A program made the translations under genes and the position numbers. 64,000 nucleotides of DNA from Paracoccus sp. JM45 (GTDB lineage: Bacteria; Pseudomonadota; Alphaproteobacteria; Rhodobacterales; Rhodobacteraceae): NCBI RefSeq assembly GCF_003590715.1, contig NZ_QQVY01000004.1, positions 124,001 to 188,000 on the forward strand, given 5' to 3'. The notes under the pieces are model-generated. The model did no database searches. It was given only the letters and a program-made list of their open reading frames with translations, and was not told where the DNA came from. Below are positions 26,346 through 35,333 of this stretch, piece by piece (within the stretch, counting starts at the first letter, position 1; the number at the start of each line of letters is the position of its first letter).

Positions 26346-27635
26346 ATGTCGTCCCCCCTCCGCCTTGGCATCGCCGGGCTTGGCACCGTCGGGATCGGTG
26401 TCGTCAAGATCATTCAGAAGCATGCCGACCTGCTGTCCAAGCGGTCTGGCCGTGATGTCTGCATTACCGCTGTTTCGGCACGCGACCGGATGAAAAACCG
26501 TGACGCGGACCTGTCCACCTATCGGTGGGAAACCGATCCGATGGCGGTTGCCACCGCCGAGGATGTCGATGTCTTCATCGAACTGGTCGGCGGCGACGAA
26601 GGCGTGGCACGCGACACGATCGAGGCCGCGCTGCACGCCGGTAAGGACGTTGTCACCGCTAATAAGGCATTACTGGCCATCCACGGCCATGAACTGGCCC
26701 GACTGGCCGAAAGCCTTGGCCGCGTCATCCGGTTCGAGGCGGCTGTCGCAGGCGGTATTCCGGTCATCAAGACCATGACGGAATCCATGGCGGGCAACAG
26801 CATCACCCGCGTCATGGGCGTGATGAACGGCACCTGCAACTATATCCTGACCCGCATGGAAAGCGCCGGCTTGCCGTATGAGGCTGTCTTTGAAGAAGCT
26901 CGCCAGCTGGGCTATCTCGAGGCTGATCCGACGCTGGATGTTGGCGGTATCGATGCCGGTCACAAGCTGGCAATCCTGTCCTCGATCGCCTTCGGCACGC
27001 AGGTCAGCTTTGCCGATGTCGAGATCGAGGGCATCGAACGCGTCAGCATCGACGATATCCGTCGCGCCTCGGATATGGGCTATCGCATCAAACTGCTGGG
27101 TATCGCCCAGATGACGGCCCGCGGTCTGGAACAGCGCATGTCGCCCTGCCTTGTGCCGGCGGACAGCGCCTTGGGCCAATTGGTTGGTGGCACGAATATG
27201 GTCGTGATCGAGGGCGACGCCGTCGGCCAGATCGTTCTGCGCGGTGCCGGTGCAGGCGAAGGCCCGACCGCAAGCGCTGTCCTGTCCGATGTGGTCGAAA
27301 TTGCCCGCGGCGTGCGTTTGCCTGTCTTCGGCCAGCCTGCCGAAGGTCTGACCGCTGCCCTGCCCGCGCGCACGGCAGTTCCCGCCGCCTATTACATCCG
27401 TCTGGAATTGCAGGATAAACCCGGCGCGCTTGCCAAAGTGGCGACAGTGCTGGGTGATGCCGGTATTTCGATCGACCGGATGCGCCAGTATGGCCAGCAC
27501 ACGCCTGCCAGCGTGCCGGTGCTTGTCGTCACGCATAAAACAACACCCGAAGCCATCGACTTCGCCATCGAGACCCTGCCACGAACCGGCGTGCTGGTCA
27601 GCGATCCGGTCGAATTGCGCATCGAGGAAGTCTGA
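26346..27635 (+). CDS. hom: Homoserine dehydrogenase
   Basis: 429 residues. Reduces aspartate semialdehyde to homoserine for threonine and methionine. NAD(P)-binding GLGTVGIGVVK is at about residues 12-22, the catalytic domain contains GVMNGTCNYILTRM, and a regulatory ACT domain occupies about 350-425 (LELQDKPGALAKVA). The ACT domain suggests feedback by threonine. GAGG precedes ATG. A terminator follows at once. Confidence 0.96.
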   Translation: MSSPLRLGIAGLGTVGIGVVKIIQKHADLLSKRSGRDVCITAVSARDRMKNRDADLSTYRWETDPMAVATAEDVDVFIELVGGDEGVARDTIEAALHAGKDVVTANKALLAIHGHELARLAESLGRVIRFEAAVAGGIPVIKTMTESMAGNSITRVMGVMNGTCNYILTRMESAGLPYEAVFEEARQLGYLEADPTLDVGGIDAGHKLAILSSIAFGTQVSFADVEIEGIERVSIDDIRRASDMGYRIKLLGIAQMTARGLEQRMSPCLVPADSALGQLVGGTNMVVIEGDAVGQIVLRGAGAGEGPTASAVLSDVVEIARGVRLPVFGQPAEGLTAALPARTAVPAAYYIRLELQDKPGALAKVATVLGDAGISIDRMRQYGQHTPASVPVLVVTHKTTPEAIDFAIETLPRTGVLVSDPVELRIEEV

Positions 27636-27638
27636 TCA

Positions 27639-27666
27639 CAACGGGGGCCGTTCTGGCCCCCGTTTC
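27639..27666 (+). terminator. Terminator after hom
   Basis: Ten-base-pair GC-rich stem (27640-27649 with 27655-27664) and five-base loop, ending in TTT. Confidence 0.8.
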
Positions 27667-27773
27667 AATATAACGAATATGCAGATGGCGATGAAGTAAG
27701 TAAGATTTTATCGGTCTGAAAACGGATAAAATCATCCATAAAACACTGATTGTATTTGCAAATCAGCCCTGTT
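27667..27773. other. AT-rich non-coding segment with inverted repeats
   Basis: Contains a nine-base inverted repeat GATTTTATC/GATAAAATC (27704-27712 and 27725-27733). The ten bases 27701-27710 recur in inverted form at 27800-27809, and a palindromic ATTTGCAAAT is also present. No gene seen. Confidence 0.5.
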
Positions 27774-27802
27774 TTGTCACCAGTCCCGAAACTGGTTTAT
27801 AA
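27774..27802 (+). promoter_or_regulatory. Promoter with a palindrome in its spacer
   Basis: TTGTCA (27774-27779), 17 bases, TTATAA (27797-27802). The palindrome ACCAGT-N6-ACTGGT (27779-27796) fills the spacer, the usual place for a repressor or MerR-type activator site. It is about 85 bases before the ATG at 27887. Confidence 0.6.
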
Positions 27803-27886
27803 AATCTTAACAAACCCTCATTGGCGTCACTGCCAGCCTGCGAAGTAGACGAAGGTTTTTAACCATTGTCGTCAAAAGGCATCTAT

Positions 27887-28366
27887 ATGAGCATCTCTCT
27901 CAATAGCCAGCATCTGGCATTATTCAGCGTTCGCGCGACCTCGGCAGCCGATATTACTGCAGATCAACGCGATATCTTTGACCGCCCCGTTACCCTTGCC
28001 CAAGCCGATACTGTCCAATCAGCCGATCAGAGCAAAGCCATCGCCAATCCAGAGGAATCGTCCGAGTGGTTGCGCAAGACGGAAACCTATCGCAGCGCGG
28101 CGACTTCACCGGCAAACCAGAACGCGGCACCAGCCGTAAGTGAACCCGCTGAGGAACGTACAGTGGCAACGCCGGTACAGACTGTTCCGGATCGAGTTTT
28201 GCCTGCTTCGCAACCGGTGGACGAACCTGTCGCGGCGGCATCACAGCCGGACGTTGAACCGGCTGCAAAGGTCGCTGAGCCGACGGCGATGGCAGCGACA
28301 CCAGTAAGCCAGCAAACCGGTGCAAGCAACTCTCGTGGTTTGCTTGGGCTTCTGCTGCGCTGGTAG
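27887..28366 (+). CDS. Hypothetical Pro/Ala/Val-rich protein
   Basis: 159 residues, not recognised. The N-terminal 45 residues look partly folded. Residues about 55-145 are low complexity with repeated Pro-Ala-Glu-Val groups, and the protein ends in a hydrophobic RGLLGLLLRW. No clear signal peptide. ATG 27887 has AAAAGG eight bases upstream; TTG 27866 would add seven residues. A promoter with an operator-like palindrome lies upstream, so expression is probably regulated. Confidence 0.65.
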   Translation: MSISLNSQHLALFSVRATSAADITADQRDIFDRPVTLAQADTVQSADQSKAIANPEESSEWLRKTETYRSAATSPANQNAAPAVSEPAEERTVATPVQTVPDRVLPASQPVDEPVAAASQPDVEPAAKVAEPTAMAATPVSQQTGASNSRGLLGLLLRW

Positions 28367-28380
28367 GATTGCCGACATAG

Positions 28381-28408
28381 ACACGGGACCATATTGGTGG
28401 CCCCGTGT
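28381..28408. terminator. Bidirectional terminator between the convergent genes
   Basis: Ten-base stem with one A-C mismatch (28381-28390 with 28399-28408). It lies between the unknown gene and pgk, whose ends face each other. Confidence 0.6.
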
Positions 28409-28426
28409 ATAATTGTTGTTTCGTTG

Positions 28427-29629
28427 TTAGTGCTTGGCCGCTTCAAGCGCCGAAACGCCAGGCAATTCCTTGCCTTCCATCCATTCAAGGAAGGCACCGC
28501 CAGCGGTCGAGATGAAGGTAAAATCATCCGATGCGCCGGCCTTGTTCAGCGCCGAGACGGTATCGCCACCGCCAGCCACGGACACAAGGTGTCCCTGACG
28601 GGTCAATTCGGCTGCAGCCTGGGCCGCAGCATTCGTGGCCGCGTCGAAAGGCTCGATCTCGAATGCGCCAAGCGGTCCGTTCCAGATCAACGTCTTGCAG
28701 GCGGTCATTGCCTGACGCAAGGCCTCTACCGTATCGGGACCGGCGTCAAGGATCATCGCATCTGCGGGGCATTCACCCACGGGCAGCGTTTCGCTGGCGG
28801 CACCGGCCTTGAATTCACGTGCCACGACAATATCGACCGGCAAGTGGATATTGCAGCCCGTTGCCTTGGCCTTTTCCATAATAGCGACGGCGGTTTCAGC
28901 CATATCGCGTTCGGCCAAAGATTTCCCAACTTCAGTGCCTTGGGCAACAAGGAAGGTGTTCGCCATACCGCCGCCAATGACCAGATGATCGACTTTCTCG
29001 ATCAGGTTCATCAGCAGATCCAGCTTGGACGACACTTTCGCGCCCCCCACAACGGCCATCACCGGACGCTGCGGATCACCAAGGGCGGCGTCCAGTGCCA
29101 GAAGTTCAGCCTCCATCAGGCGACCGGCAGCAGCATGCAGCAGCTTGGCCAGACCTTCGGTTGAGGCATGGGCGCGGTGTGATGCGGAAAACGCATCGTT
29201 GATATAGACACCGCCGAGGGCCGCCAGCGATGCGGCAAAGACCGGATCATTGGCCTCTTCCCCTTCGTGAAAGCGGGTGTTTTCCAACAGCGCGACCTGA
29301 CCTGCCTCAAGCGCTGCAACCGCGCGCTTGGCCGGACCGCCAATGCAGTCTTCCGCGAAAACCACCGGCTGTTCCAAGGCGGCTTCCAGCGCGGGAACAA
29401 CCTGCTTCAGGCTCATGCCTTCGACGCGCTTGCCTTTGGGGCGGTCGAAATGTGCCAGAAGAACCGGAATACCGCCCTTGGCCTGAATATCCTTGATGGT
29501 CGGCACGATCTTGTCGATGCGCGTCGTGTCGGTCACCTGACCGTTTTCGACCGGCACGTTGATATCAACGCGGGTCAACACGATCTTTCCGTCAATATCC
29601 ATGTCGTCGATTGTATTGAATTTGGCCAT
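28427..29629 (-). CDS. pgk: Phosphoglycerate kinase
   Basis: 400 residues. Glycolytic/gluconeogenic transfer of phosphate between 1,3-bisphosphoglycerate and ADP. Substrate-binding motifs [12 protein letters not shown] (about 19-30) and [12 protein letters not shown] (about 58-69), and the C-terminal nucleotide-binding [10 protein letters not shown] near 355 are visible. AAGGA precedes ATG. It is divergent from ppiB. Confidence 0.97.
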   Translation of the reverse strand: MAKFNTIDDMDIDGKIVLTRVDINVPVENGQVTDTTRIDKIVPTIKDIQAKGGIPVLLAHFDRPKGKRVEGMSLKQVVPALEAALEQPVVFAEDCIGGPAKRAVAALEAGQVALLENTRFHEGEEANDPVFAASLAALGGVYINDAFSASHRAHASTEGLAKLLHAAAGRLMEAELLALDAALGDPQRPVMAVVGGAKVSSKLDLLMNLIEKVDHLVIGGGMANTFLVAQGTEVGKSLAERDMAETAVAIMEKAKATGCNIHLPVDIVVAREFKAGAASETLPVGECPADAMILDAGPDTVEALRQAMTACKTLIWNGPLGAFEIEPFDAATNAAAQAAAELTRQGHLVSVAGGGDTVSALNKAGASDDFTFISTAGGAFLEWMEGKELPGVSALEAAKH

Positions 29630-29766
29630 ATCGCGTCCTTTCGGGCTATGAGGCGTTGCTTTGGCTTGTCCCCGATGGCGCGGGTGACGTCAACTGTGGC
29701 AATGACCACCGGTGCGCATCTTCCTGCCTGTTTACCAACTCAAAACACGCGTCACGGTTTCGCGCG

Positions 29767-29795
29767 TTGCCCTTGGGCCTGACAATCCCTAAATC
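29767..29795 (+). promoter_or_regulatory. Probable promoter of the cyclophilin pair
   Basis: TTGCCC (29767-29772), 17 bases, TAAATC (29790-29795); the same -10 box is used before groES. It is 30 bases upstream of the ppiB ATG. Confidence 0.45.
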
Positions 29796-29824
29796 AGACA
29801 ATGAACATGCCACAGGAGGGCCTT

Positions 29825-30331
29825 ATGGCTGACTATAAAGATCCCGAGAATACCATCATCATCACGCTGAAGGACGGCCCCGTCGTCATCGAACTGCTGA
29901 ACGATGTTGCCCCCAAGCATGTCGAGCGTATGAAGGAACTGGCCCGCGCCGGTGCCTATGACAACGTCGCGTTCCACCGCGTGATCGACGGCTTTATGGC
30001 GCAAACTGGCGATGTCCAGAACGCGAACATGGAAAAAGACTATAACCCCGGCCGCGCAGGCACTGGCGGTTCGGACAAGCCCGATCTTGAGGCCGAATTC
30101 TCCAAGCTGCCGCATGACCGTGGCACCATCGGTGCAGCACGTTCGGCCAGCCCGAACAGCGCGAACAGCCAGTTTTTCATCAACTTTGGTGACAACCATT
30201 TCCTGAACGGTCAGTACACGGTCTATGGCCGCGTGGTGTCGGGTATGGAACATGTCGACAAAATCCAGCGCGGCGAGCCGCCAGTGAACCCCGACCGCAT
30301 GATCTCGGTCAAGGTGGCCGCTGATGCGTAA
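29825..30331 (+). CDS. ppiB: Cyclophilin-type peptidyl-prolyl isomerase, cytoplasmic
   Basis: 168 residues. Cyclophilin core with FHRVIDGFMAQTGD (about residues 45-58) and NSQFFINFGDN, which hold the active-site Arg, Phe and Gln. No signal peptide, so it is cytoplasmic. AGGAGGG precedes ATG 29825 by four bases. The next gene starts inside its last codons, so a cytoplasmic and a periplasmic isomerase are made from one message. Confidence 0.95.
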   Translation: MADYKDPENTIIITLKDGPVVIELLNDVAPKHVERMKELARAGAYDNVAFHRVIDGFMAQTGDVQNANMEKDYNPGRAGTGGSDKPDLEAEFSKLPHDRGTIGAARSASPNSANSQFFINFGDNHFLNGQYTVYGRVVSGMEHVDKIQRGEPPVNPDRMISVKVAADA

Positions 30332-30941
30332 TCTGGCCCTTATTCCCGCCTTCATCGCGCTTGGCGCAACCTCGGCGCTGGCGCAAGCTGCCAATCCGAC
30401 GGTCGAAGACACCGATGGCCCGAACATGGTCATCGAAGTCGCTGATGCTGCTGGCGAGTCCAAAGGCACCATAGTTCTGGACCTGCGCGAAGATCTGGCC
30501 CCCGAACATGTCGCACGTTTGGTCGAGCTGACCAAAGAAGGCGCATATGACGGTGTGGTTTTTCACCGCGTGATCGAGGGCTTTATGGTCCAGACCGGTG
30601 ACGTGCAGAACGGCAAGCAAGGTGAAGACACCTCTGAAGCCGGAATGGGCGGTTCGGACAAGCCTGATCTGGCCGCCGAATTCAGCGATGCCACCTTTGA
30701 TCGTGGCACCGTCGGCATGGCGCGTTCGATGGACCCCAACAGCGCGAACAGCCAGTTCTTCATCGATCTGGCACCGGCCCCCTTCCTTGACGGCGAATAT
30801 ACCATCGTCGGTCAACTGGTCGAAGGATGGGATGTTCTGGACGCTATCAAGCTGGGCGATTCCGCCGCAAACGGTTCGGTTTCCGAACCCGATTACATGA
30901 TGACCGTCACGATTGCCGAAGCTGAAGGCGACGACGCGTAA
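30324..30941 (+). CDS. Cyclophilin-type peptidyl-prolyl isomerase, periplasmic
   Basis: 205 residues. A signal peptide (ALIPAFIALGATSALAQ) directs it to the periplasm. The cyclophilin core has FHRVIEGFMVQTGD and NSQFFIDLAPAP. It overlaps ppiB by eight bases and is a close paralog with a longer N terminus. A strong terminator follows. It probably helps fold exported proteins. Confidence 0.93.
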   Translation: MRNLALIPAFIALGATSALAQAANPTVEDTDGPNMVIEVADAAGESKGTIVLDLREDLAPEHVARLVELTKEGAYDGVVFHRVIEGFMVQTGDVQNGKQGEDTSEAGMGGSDKPDLAAEFSDATFDRGTVGMARSMDPNSANSQFFIDLAPAPFLDGEYTIVGQLVEGWDVLDAIKLGDSAANGSVSEPDYMMTVTIAEAEGDDA

Positions 30942-30950
30942 CATGATCTG

Positions 30951-30976
30951 AAAAGGGGGCTCCGGCCCCCTTTTTC
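30951..30976 (+). terminator. Terminator after the cyclophilin operon
   Basis: Nine-base-pair stem (30952-30960 with 30965-30973), four-base loop and a run of five T. Confidence 0.88.
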
Positions 30977-31017
30977 GCACTTGCAGCACCGCCATGGCGG
31001 GGCCATGCTGTCGAACT

Positions 31018-33558
31018 ATGGATATGCAAAACCCAAGCGAAGCGACGTTGATCACCCCATCGGGGCGGATTGATCGTGGACGACATGGATGGCGGGCGAA
31101 ATGCCTGCAAAGACTGGTCCGTATGGACCTTCCCGTGCCGCGCAGCTTTGCCATTTGCTGCAATACCGTTCGTTTGATTGCCCAAGGCCGCAGATTGCAA
31201 CCCGATGTCCTGCAGAACATCCTGTCAGGCAGCGGTCTGGTCAGCGTGCGTCCTTCCGCAGTCATGCCTGAATGGGGCGGCCCCGGCACGGTTCTGAATG
31301 TCGGCATTAACGACGACCTGCATGCGCGATTGACCGGTCAGATAGGCGCGGCGAATGCCGATGCCGTCTATCTGTCCTTTATCCAAAGCTATGCGATCCA
31401 TATCGCCCGTCTTGATCCCGATATGTTCACTCAGGACGGTCCGGATGCCTTGGCGCAAGCTTTGCGCTGCTATCAGGATGAAATGGACACCCCCTTCCCG
31501 CAGGATGCCAGCGAACAGCTGTCGCAGGTGCTGCGGTCCATGGCACGGGCATGGGATGGTCCAACCGCCCGTCTGCTGCGACAGGCCAAAGGTGCGCCTG
31601 CCGATGCACCTTTGGGCCTGGTCGTACAGGAAATGGCGCTAGCCCTTGGGCCGGGTCTTTGCGGGTCGGGCAGCATCCAGTGCATCGACCCCGTTACCGG
31701 CACCCCTCGCGTTACAGGGCGCTTTCGCGGCCAGCATCACGGCGCCGCCATCGGCGAAGGGGCCGAAACGCTGTATCTGACCTGTGACGAACGCGGCCCC
31801 GCGCTGGAAGACACCGCCCCTGATGTGTTTGAACGCCTGTGTGATTTCGGCGCTGCCGCTCGCAAGCGCCTGCGCGAGGAGATGCAGATCGAATTCGTGG
31901 TGACGGGTGGTGAATTATCCGTCATTGATGCCGTCCGCGTCGGACGCAGTTCACGGGCGAGTGTCCGCATTGCCGTCAGTCTGGCCCGCGATGGCATCAT
32001 TCCGCATGAGGAGGCTTTGATGCGCGTCGAACCCCGCGCCCTGGCCGATCTGCTGCACCATCAGGTTGATCCGCGTGCCCCGCGCGACCTGATTACCCGT
32101 GGCATCGACGCCAGTCCCGGGGCCGCTACGGGTTACATCGTTTTCACCGCAAGCGAGGCGCAGGCCGCCAATGCACGGGGCGAGGCTTGCGTTCTGGTCC
32201 GGCGCGAAACCGCGCCCGAGGATATTCGCGGCATGCATGCCTCGGTCGGGGTGCTGACAGAACGCGGTGGCACCAGCAGCCATGCCGCGGTGATTGCCCG
32301 TGGCCTTGGCCTGCCCTGTATTGTCGGCGCTGGCGGCATCAGCATCGATCCCCGCAACAAGACCCTGCGCGCGGGCAATCGCGTTCTGAAGGCCGGTGAC
32401 ATGATCACCATCGACGGCAGCTCGGGCGAGGTGCTGGCGGGCAGCGCGGTCCTTTTGCCCCCCGCGCTGGATGATGCATTTACCCAGCTGATGGATTGGG
32501 CAACAGATGCCGGTGGCCTGAAGGTCCGTGCGAATGCCGATACGCCCGAAGACGCAAAGACGGCCCGCCGCTTTCAGGCACAGGGCATCGGTCTTTGCCG
32601 GACCGAACATATGTTCTTTGACGCCGAACGCCTGCCCGCCATGCGCGAGATGATTTTTGCCGACAGTCCCGAAGACCGCAAGCTGTCGCTGGAACGAGTC
32701 CTGCCCATGCAGCGCCGCGACTTTACCAGCCTGTTCGAGATTATGGCAGGTCTGCCCGTCACCATCCGACTGTTCGATCCGCCCCTGCATGAATTCCTGC
32801 CGCATGAACGCGAAGGCATGCGCGAATTGGCTGAATCGTTGGACCTGCCCCTGTCGGACGTCATCCGGCGGGTCGAGGCCTTGACCGAGTTCAATCCCAT
32901 GCTGGGCATGCGGGGCGTGCGCTTGGGGATTACTGTCCCCGAAATCTATGACATGCAGGCCCGCGCCATTTTCGAGGCAACGGTCGAGGCAAGCCGCAAG
33001 GGCGATCCTGTGGTGCCGGAAATCATGATCCCGCTGGTCAGCGCAATGCGCGAGGTCGAGCTGGTGAAAACCCGTATCGATGCCGTTGCCGCCGCCGTTC
33101 GCAACGAACGTCGCACCGATTTCACCTATCGTCTGGGCGTCATGGTCGAAACACCCCGTGCCGCGCTGCGGGCGGGGGATATTGCCGCACATTCGGCCTT
33201 TCTGTCATTCGGGACCAACGACCTGACCCAGATGACCTATGGGTTGTCACGCGATGATGCCGGACGGTTCATGGGGATTTATGTCAATCAGGGCGTCTAT
33301 GATGAAGACCCCTTCCATGTGCTGGACGAAGAAGGCGTGGGTGAATTGATCCTGACGGGCGTTCAACGCGCCCGCCGCCAGTCCCCCGACATCACCATTT
33401 CGGTCTGTGGTGAACATGGCGGCAATCCCGAATCCATCGCCTTCTGCCACGACGCAGGCGTTGATTACGTGTCCTGTTCGCCATTCAGGGTTCCCGTCGC
33501 ACGACTTGCCGCCGCGCAATCCGCAATTCGCAGTCGAAAGACCGACGAACCGGCTTGA
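31018..33558 (+). CDS. PEP-utilising enzyme, pyruvate phosphate dikinase-like (divergent N terminus)
   Basis: About 846 residues. The phosphohistidine domain is intact (TERGGTSSHAAVIARGLGLP, His about residue 420), and so is the C-terminal PEP-binding barrel (IRLFDPPLHEFLP, SFGTNDLTQMTYGLSRDD, SVCGEHGGNPESIAFCHDAG). The N-terminal ATP-grasp half is degenerate: the family GGKGA region reads HGWRAKCL, and SVRSGA reads SVRPSA. It is some 30-40 residues shorter than PPDK. Start is uncertain (31018 or 31024) because no ribosome-binding site is clear. It may not make ATP from PEP as PPDK does. Confidence 0.82.
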   Translation: MDMQNPSEATLITPSGRIDRGRHGWRAKCLQRLVRMDLPVPRSFAICCNTVRLIAQGRRLQPDVLQNILSGSGLVSVRPSAVMPEWGGPGTVLNVGINDDLHARLTGQIGAANADAVYLSFIQSYAIHIARLDPDMFTQDGPDALAQALRCYQDEMDTPFPQDASEQLSQVLRSMARAWDGPTARLLRQAKGAPADAPLGLVVQEMALALGPGLCGSGSIQCIDPVTGTPRVTGRFRGQHHGAAIGEGAETLYLTCDERGPALEDTAPDVFERLCDFGAAARKRLREEMQIEFVVTGGELSVIDAVRVGRSSRASVRIAVSLARDGIIPHEEALMRVEPRALADLLHHQVDPRAPRDLITRGIDASPGAATGYIVFTASEAQAANARGEACVLVRRETAPEDIRGMHASVGVLTERGGTSSHAAVIARGLGLPCIVGAGGISIDPRNKTLRAGNRVLKAGDMITIDGSSGEVLAGSAVLLPPALDDAFTQLMDWATDAGGLKVRANADTPEDAKTARRFQAQGIGLCRTEHMFFDAERLPAMREMIFADSPEDRKLSLERVLPMQRRDFTSLFEIMAGLPVTIRLFDPPLHEFLPHEREGMRELAESLDLPLSDVIRRVEALTEFNPMLGMRGVRLGITVPEIYDMQARAIFEATVEASRKGDPVVPEIMIPLVSAMREVELVKTRIDAVAAAVRNERRTDFTYRLGVMVETPRAALRAGDIAAHSAFLSFGTNDLTQMTYGLSRDDAGRFMGIYVNQGVYDEDPFHVLDEEGVGELILTGVQRARRQSPDITISVCGEHGGNPESIAFCHDAGVDYVSCSPFRVPVARLAAAQSAIRSRKTDEPA

Positions 33559-33829
33559 TTCTGCAACGTAAAGTTGCGCCGCCAGATCGTGGCGTCATGA
33601 GCATACATTTGCAATTACGCTGAATCTTGCCGGAACCCGAAAATGCGGGTGGCGGAAACCTGCCCATATTGCACGAATCCGGCCCTGTTCCAGCTTTCAC
33701 GACCTTGTGGGATAGAAAACCGGGTCGGGAAAAACCTAAGCACGTCGTCAGACAGCGCGTCCCTTTCAGTCTGCCCTGAAAGTCCGCGCATTAACGCCCT
33801 CTCAACGGGTTCCTTGTATAGGACTTCAC
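33559..33829. other. Non-coding region before the SleB-type gene
   Basis: 271 bases without a convincing gene. It holds small inverted repeats (GCAAC/GTTGC at 33563-33577, and CTTTCAG/CTGAAAG at 33763-33782). A small RNA is possible but I cannot show one. Confidence 0.4.
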
Positions 33830-34480
33830 ATGCCCATGCTGCTTACACGGCTGGCGCACGTCTGTATTTGTGCTGCCACTGCCATACCCCTTATCACGAC
33901 CGGCGCCTTCGCGGGTGGAAGCGGATCGCTGTTTTCGTCCGAGGCCGGCTTTTTCGGGTCTCTGCAGGCCGCGGCAAATATGCCCCGTCCTACGCCGCTT
34001 CTATACACGGATGCCGAACCTGTGAAGGTGCAAATTGCACCTGACGCACCAATTGAACAACTTCATCTGGCCAGTGCTAACACGCGGTATTCAAACGAAG
34101 ATTTGAACTGCCTTGCCGAAGCGCTTTACCACGAGGCCCGTGGCGAAGGCGCCCAAGGCCAGCGCGCCGTCGCCGAGGTGATTCTGAACCGTGTCGACAG
34201 CCGTTCTTTCCCGACGACGGTCTGTGGCGTGATTCGCCAGCCAAGCCAGTTCAGCTATACGATTGGGGGTCGCAAACCGATCCGCAACAAGGCCGCCTAT
34301 CTGCGTGCCAAGGACATCGCTGAAAATGCGCTAAGTGGTGCGCCGCGCCAATTGACCGGTGGTGCCACTTATTTCCACACCCCCTCGGTCCGTCCCGCAT
34401 GGGCCCGCCGGTTCCAGAAAACCGTACAGATCGGCAGCCATATCTTCTATCGCACCGGACAGCGCGTCGCGTCGAACTAA
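33830..34480 (+). CDS. Cell wall hydrolase of the SleB family
   Basis: 216 residues. A signal peptide (to about residue 28) is followed by a linker and the Hydrolase_2/SleB domain from about residue 90: LAEALYHEARGEGAQGQRAV holds the catalytic Glu, then CGVIRQPSQFSYT and GATYFHTPSVRPAW. It is a periplasmic peptidoglycan lytic enzyme. AGGA lies six bases before ATG. It stands alone. Confidence 0.92.
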   Translation: MPMLLTRLAHVCICAATAIPLITTGAFAGGSGSLFSSEAGFFGSLQAAANMPRPTPLLYTDAEPVKVQIAPDAPIEQLHLASANTRYSNEDLNCLAEALYHEARGEGAQGQRAVAEVILNRVDSRSFPTTVCGVIRQPSQFSYTIGGRKPIRNKAAYLRAKDIAENALSGAPRQLTGGATYFHTPSVRPAWARRFQKTVQIGSHIFYRTGQRVASN

Positions 34481-34527
34481 GCGCCCATGCACCAGTGGGG
34501 CTTGTCCACGCCGCCAAATTCCTGTGA

Positions 34528-35328
34528 ATGGCGCATATGGAACAACCTGACCGTATCTTCTTGCGCGATTACGTGCTGTCCGCCGAAATAGGCGCATTCC
34601 AGTCCGAAAGAGGATTGGATCAACGTCTGCGCTTTAATGTGACCGTGGATCTGCGCCACAGTGTGGCGGGTGCGGATGACCACGTCGATCACATCCTGTC
34701 CTATGATGTGCTGACACAGGCTGTCACGACTGCATTGGCGGATCAGCGGTATAATCTGGTGGAAACACTGGCCGAAAAAATCGCGGCCGAGGTTTTGGCC
34801 CATCCCCGCGCCGAACAGGTTGCCGTCAGCGTCGAAAAGCTGGATCGCGGGCCGGGGGCGCTTGGGGTATCGATCGCCCGCCATGCCGCGCGGACCCAAG
34901 CGACAGGTGTGCAGGCCGATGCCGTGATCATGGTTTATGCCGATGGTGCCCCACGTCCTGCGGGCGCAACGGTCATTATTCCTCAGGCCCCCGACCTGCC
35001 GCTGCCGCAAGGCGGACATCATCGCCGCATCGCGCTTTTGGCGATGGATCAGGCGGCCTGGGCGCTTTCCGCCGCATTGGATCTTGAGGTTGCGGAAACG
35101 CGCACCGAACTGGACGCTGCCATCCAGATGCAACAACCTGTGGTCTGGGCCCCGACACGTCTGGCCGCAGATGATGCAAAGGCGGGTCAAACCCCTGACA
35201 CCCTTGGCTTCTGGCTGGGGTCCCGCTTGCAGGCCACGCGGATCGATTTTGTGCTGGGCCCCGATGCCCCGCTGCCTGTTCCCCCAGAAGACTTGGCCGC
35301 CGCAATCGGCCGCATTTCCCCGCAATAG
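34528..35328 (+). CDS. folB: Dihydroneopterin aldolase with C-terminal extension
   Basis: 266 residues, about twice the usual FolB. The aldolase domain is at about 8-120 (IGAFQSERGLDQRLRFNV, YNLVETLAEKIAAEVL, and VSVEKLDRGPGAL). The remaining 140 residues have no domain I recognise; they begin AVIMVYADGAPRPAG and end with FVLGPDAPLPVPPEDLA. Cleaves dihydroneopterin to the hydroxymethyl pterin in folate synthesis. folP follows after five bases. ATG 34537 is an alternative start. Confidence 0.88.
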   Translation: MAHMEQPDRIFLRDYVLSAEIGAFQSERGLDQRLRFNVTVDLRHSVAGADDHVDHILSYDVLTQAVTTALADQRYNLVETLAEKIAAEVLAHPRAEQVAVSVEKLDRGPGALGVSIARHAARTQATGVQADAVIMVYADGAPRPAGATVIIPQAPDLPLPQGGHHRRIALLAMDQAAWALSAALDLEVAETRTELDAAIQMQQPVVWAPTRLAADDAKAGQTPDTLGFWLGSRLQATRIDFVLGPDAPLPVPPEDLAAAIGRISPQ

Positions 35329-35333
35329 GAAGC

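Noticed and set aside
33791..33805. TTAA-N7-TCAA, near the CtrA site form TTAA-N7-TTAA
   Set aside because: One half is imperfect and such short motifs are frequent by chance; no further support.
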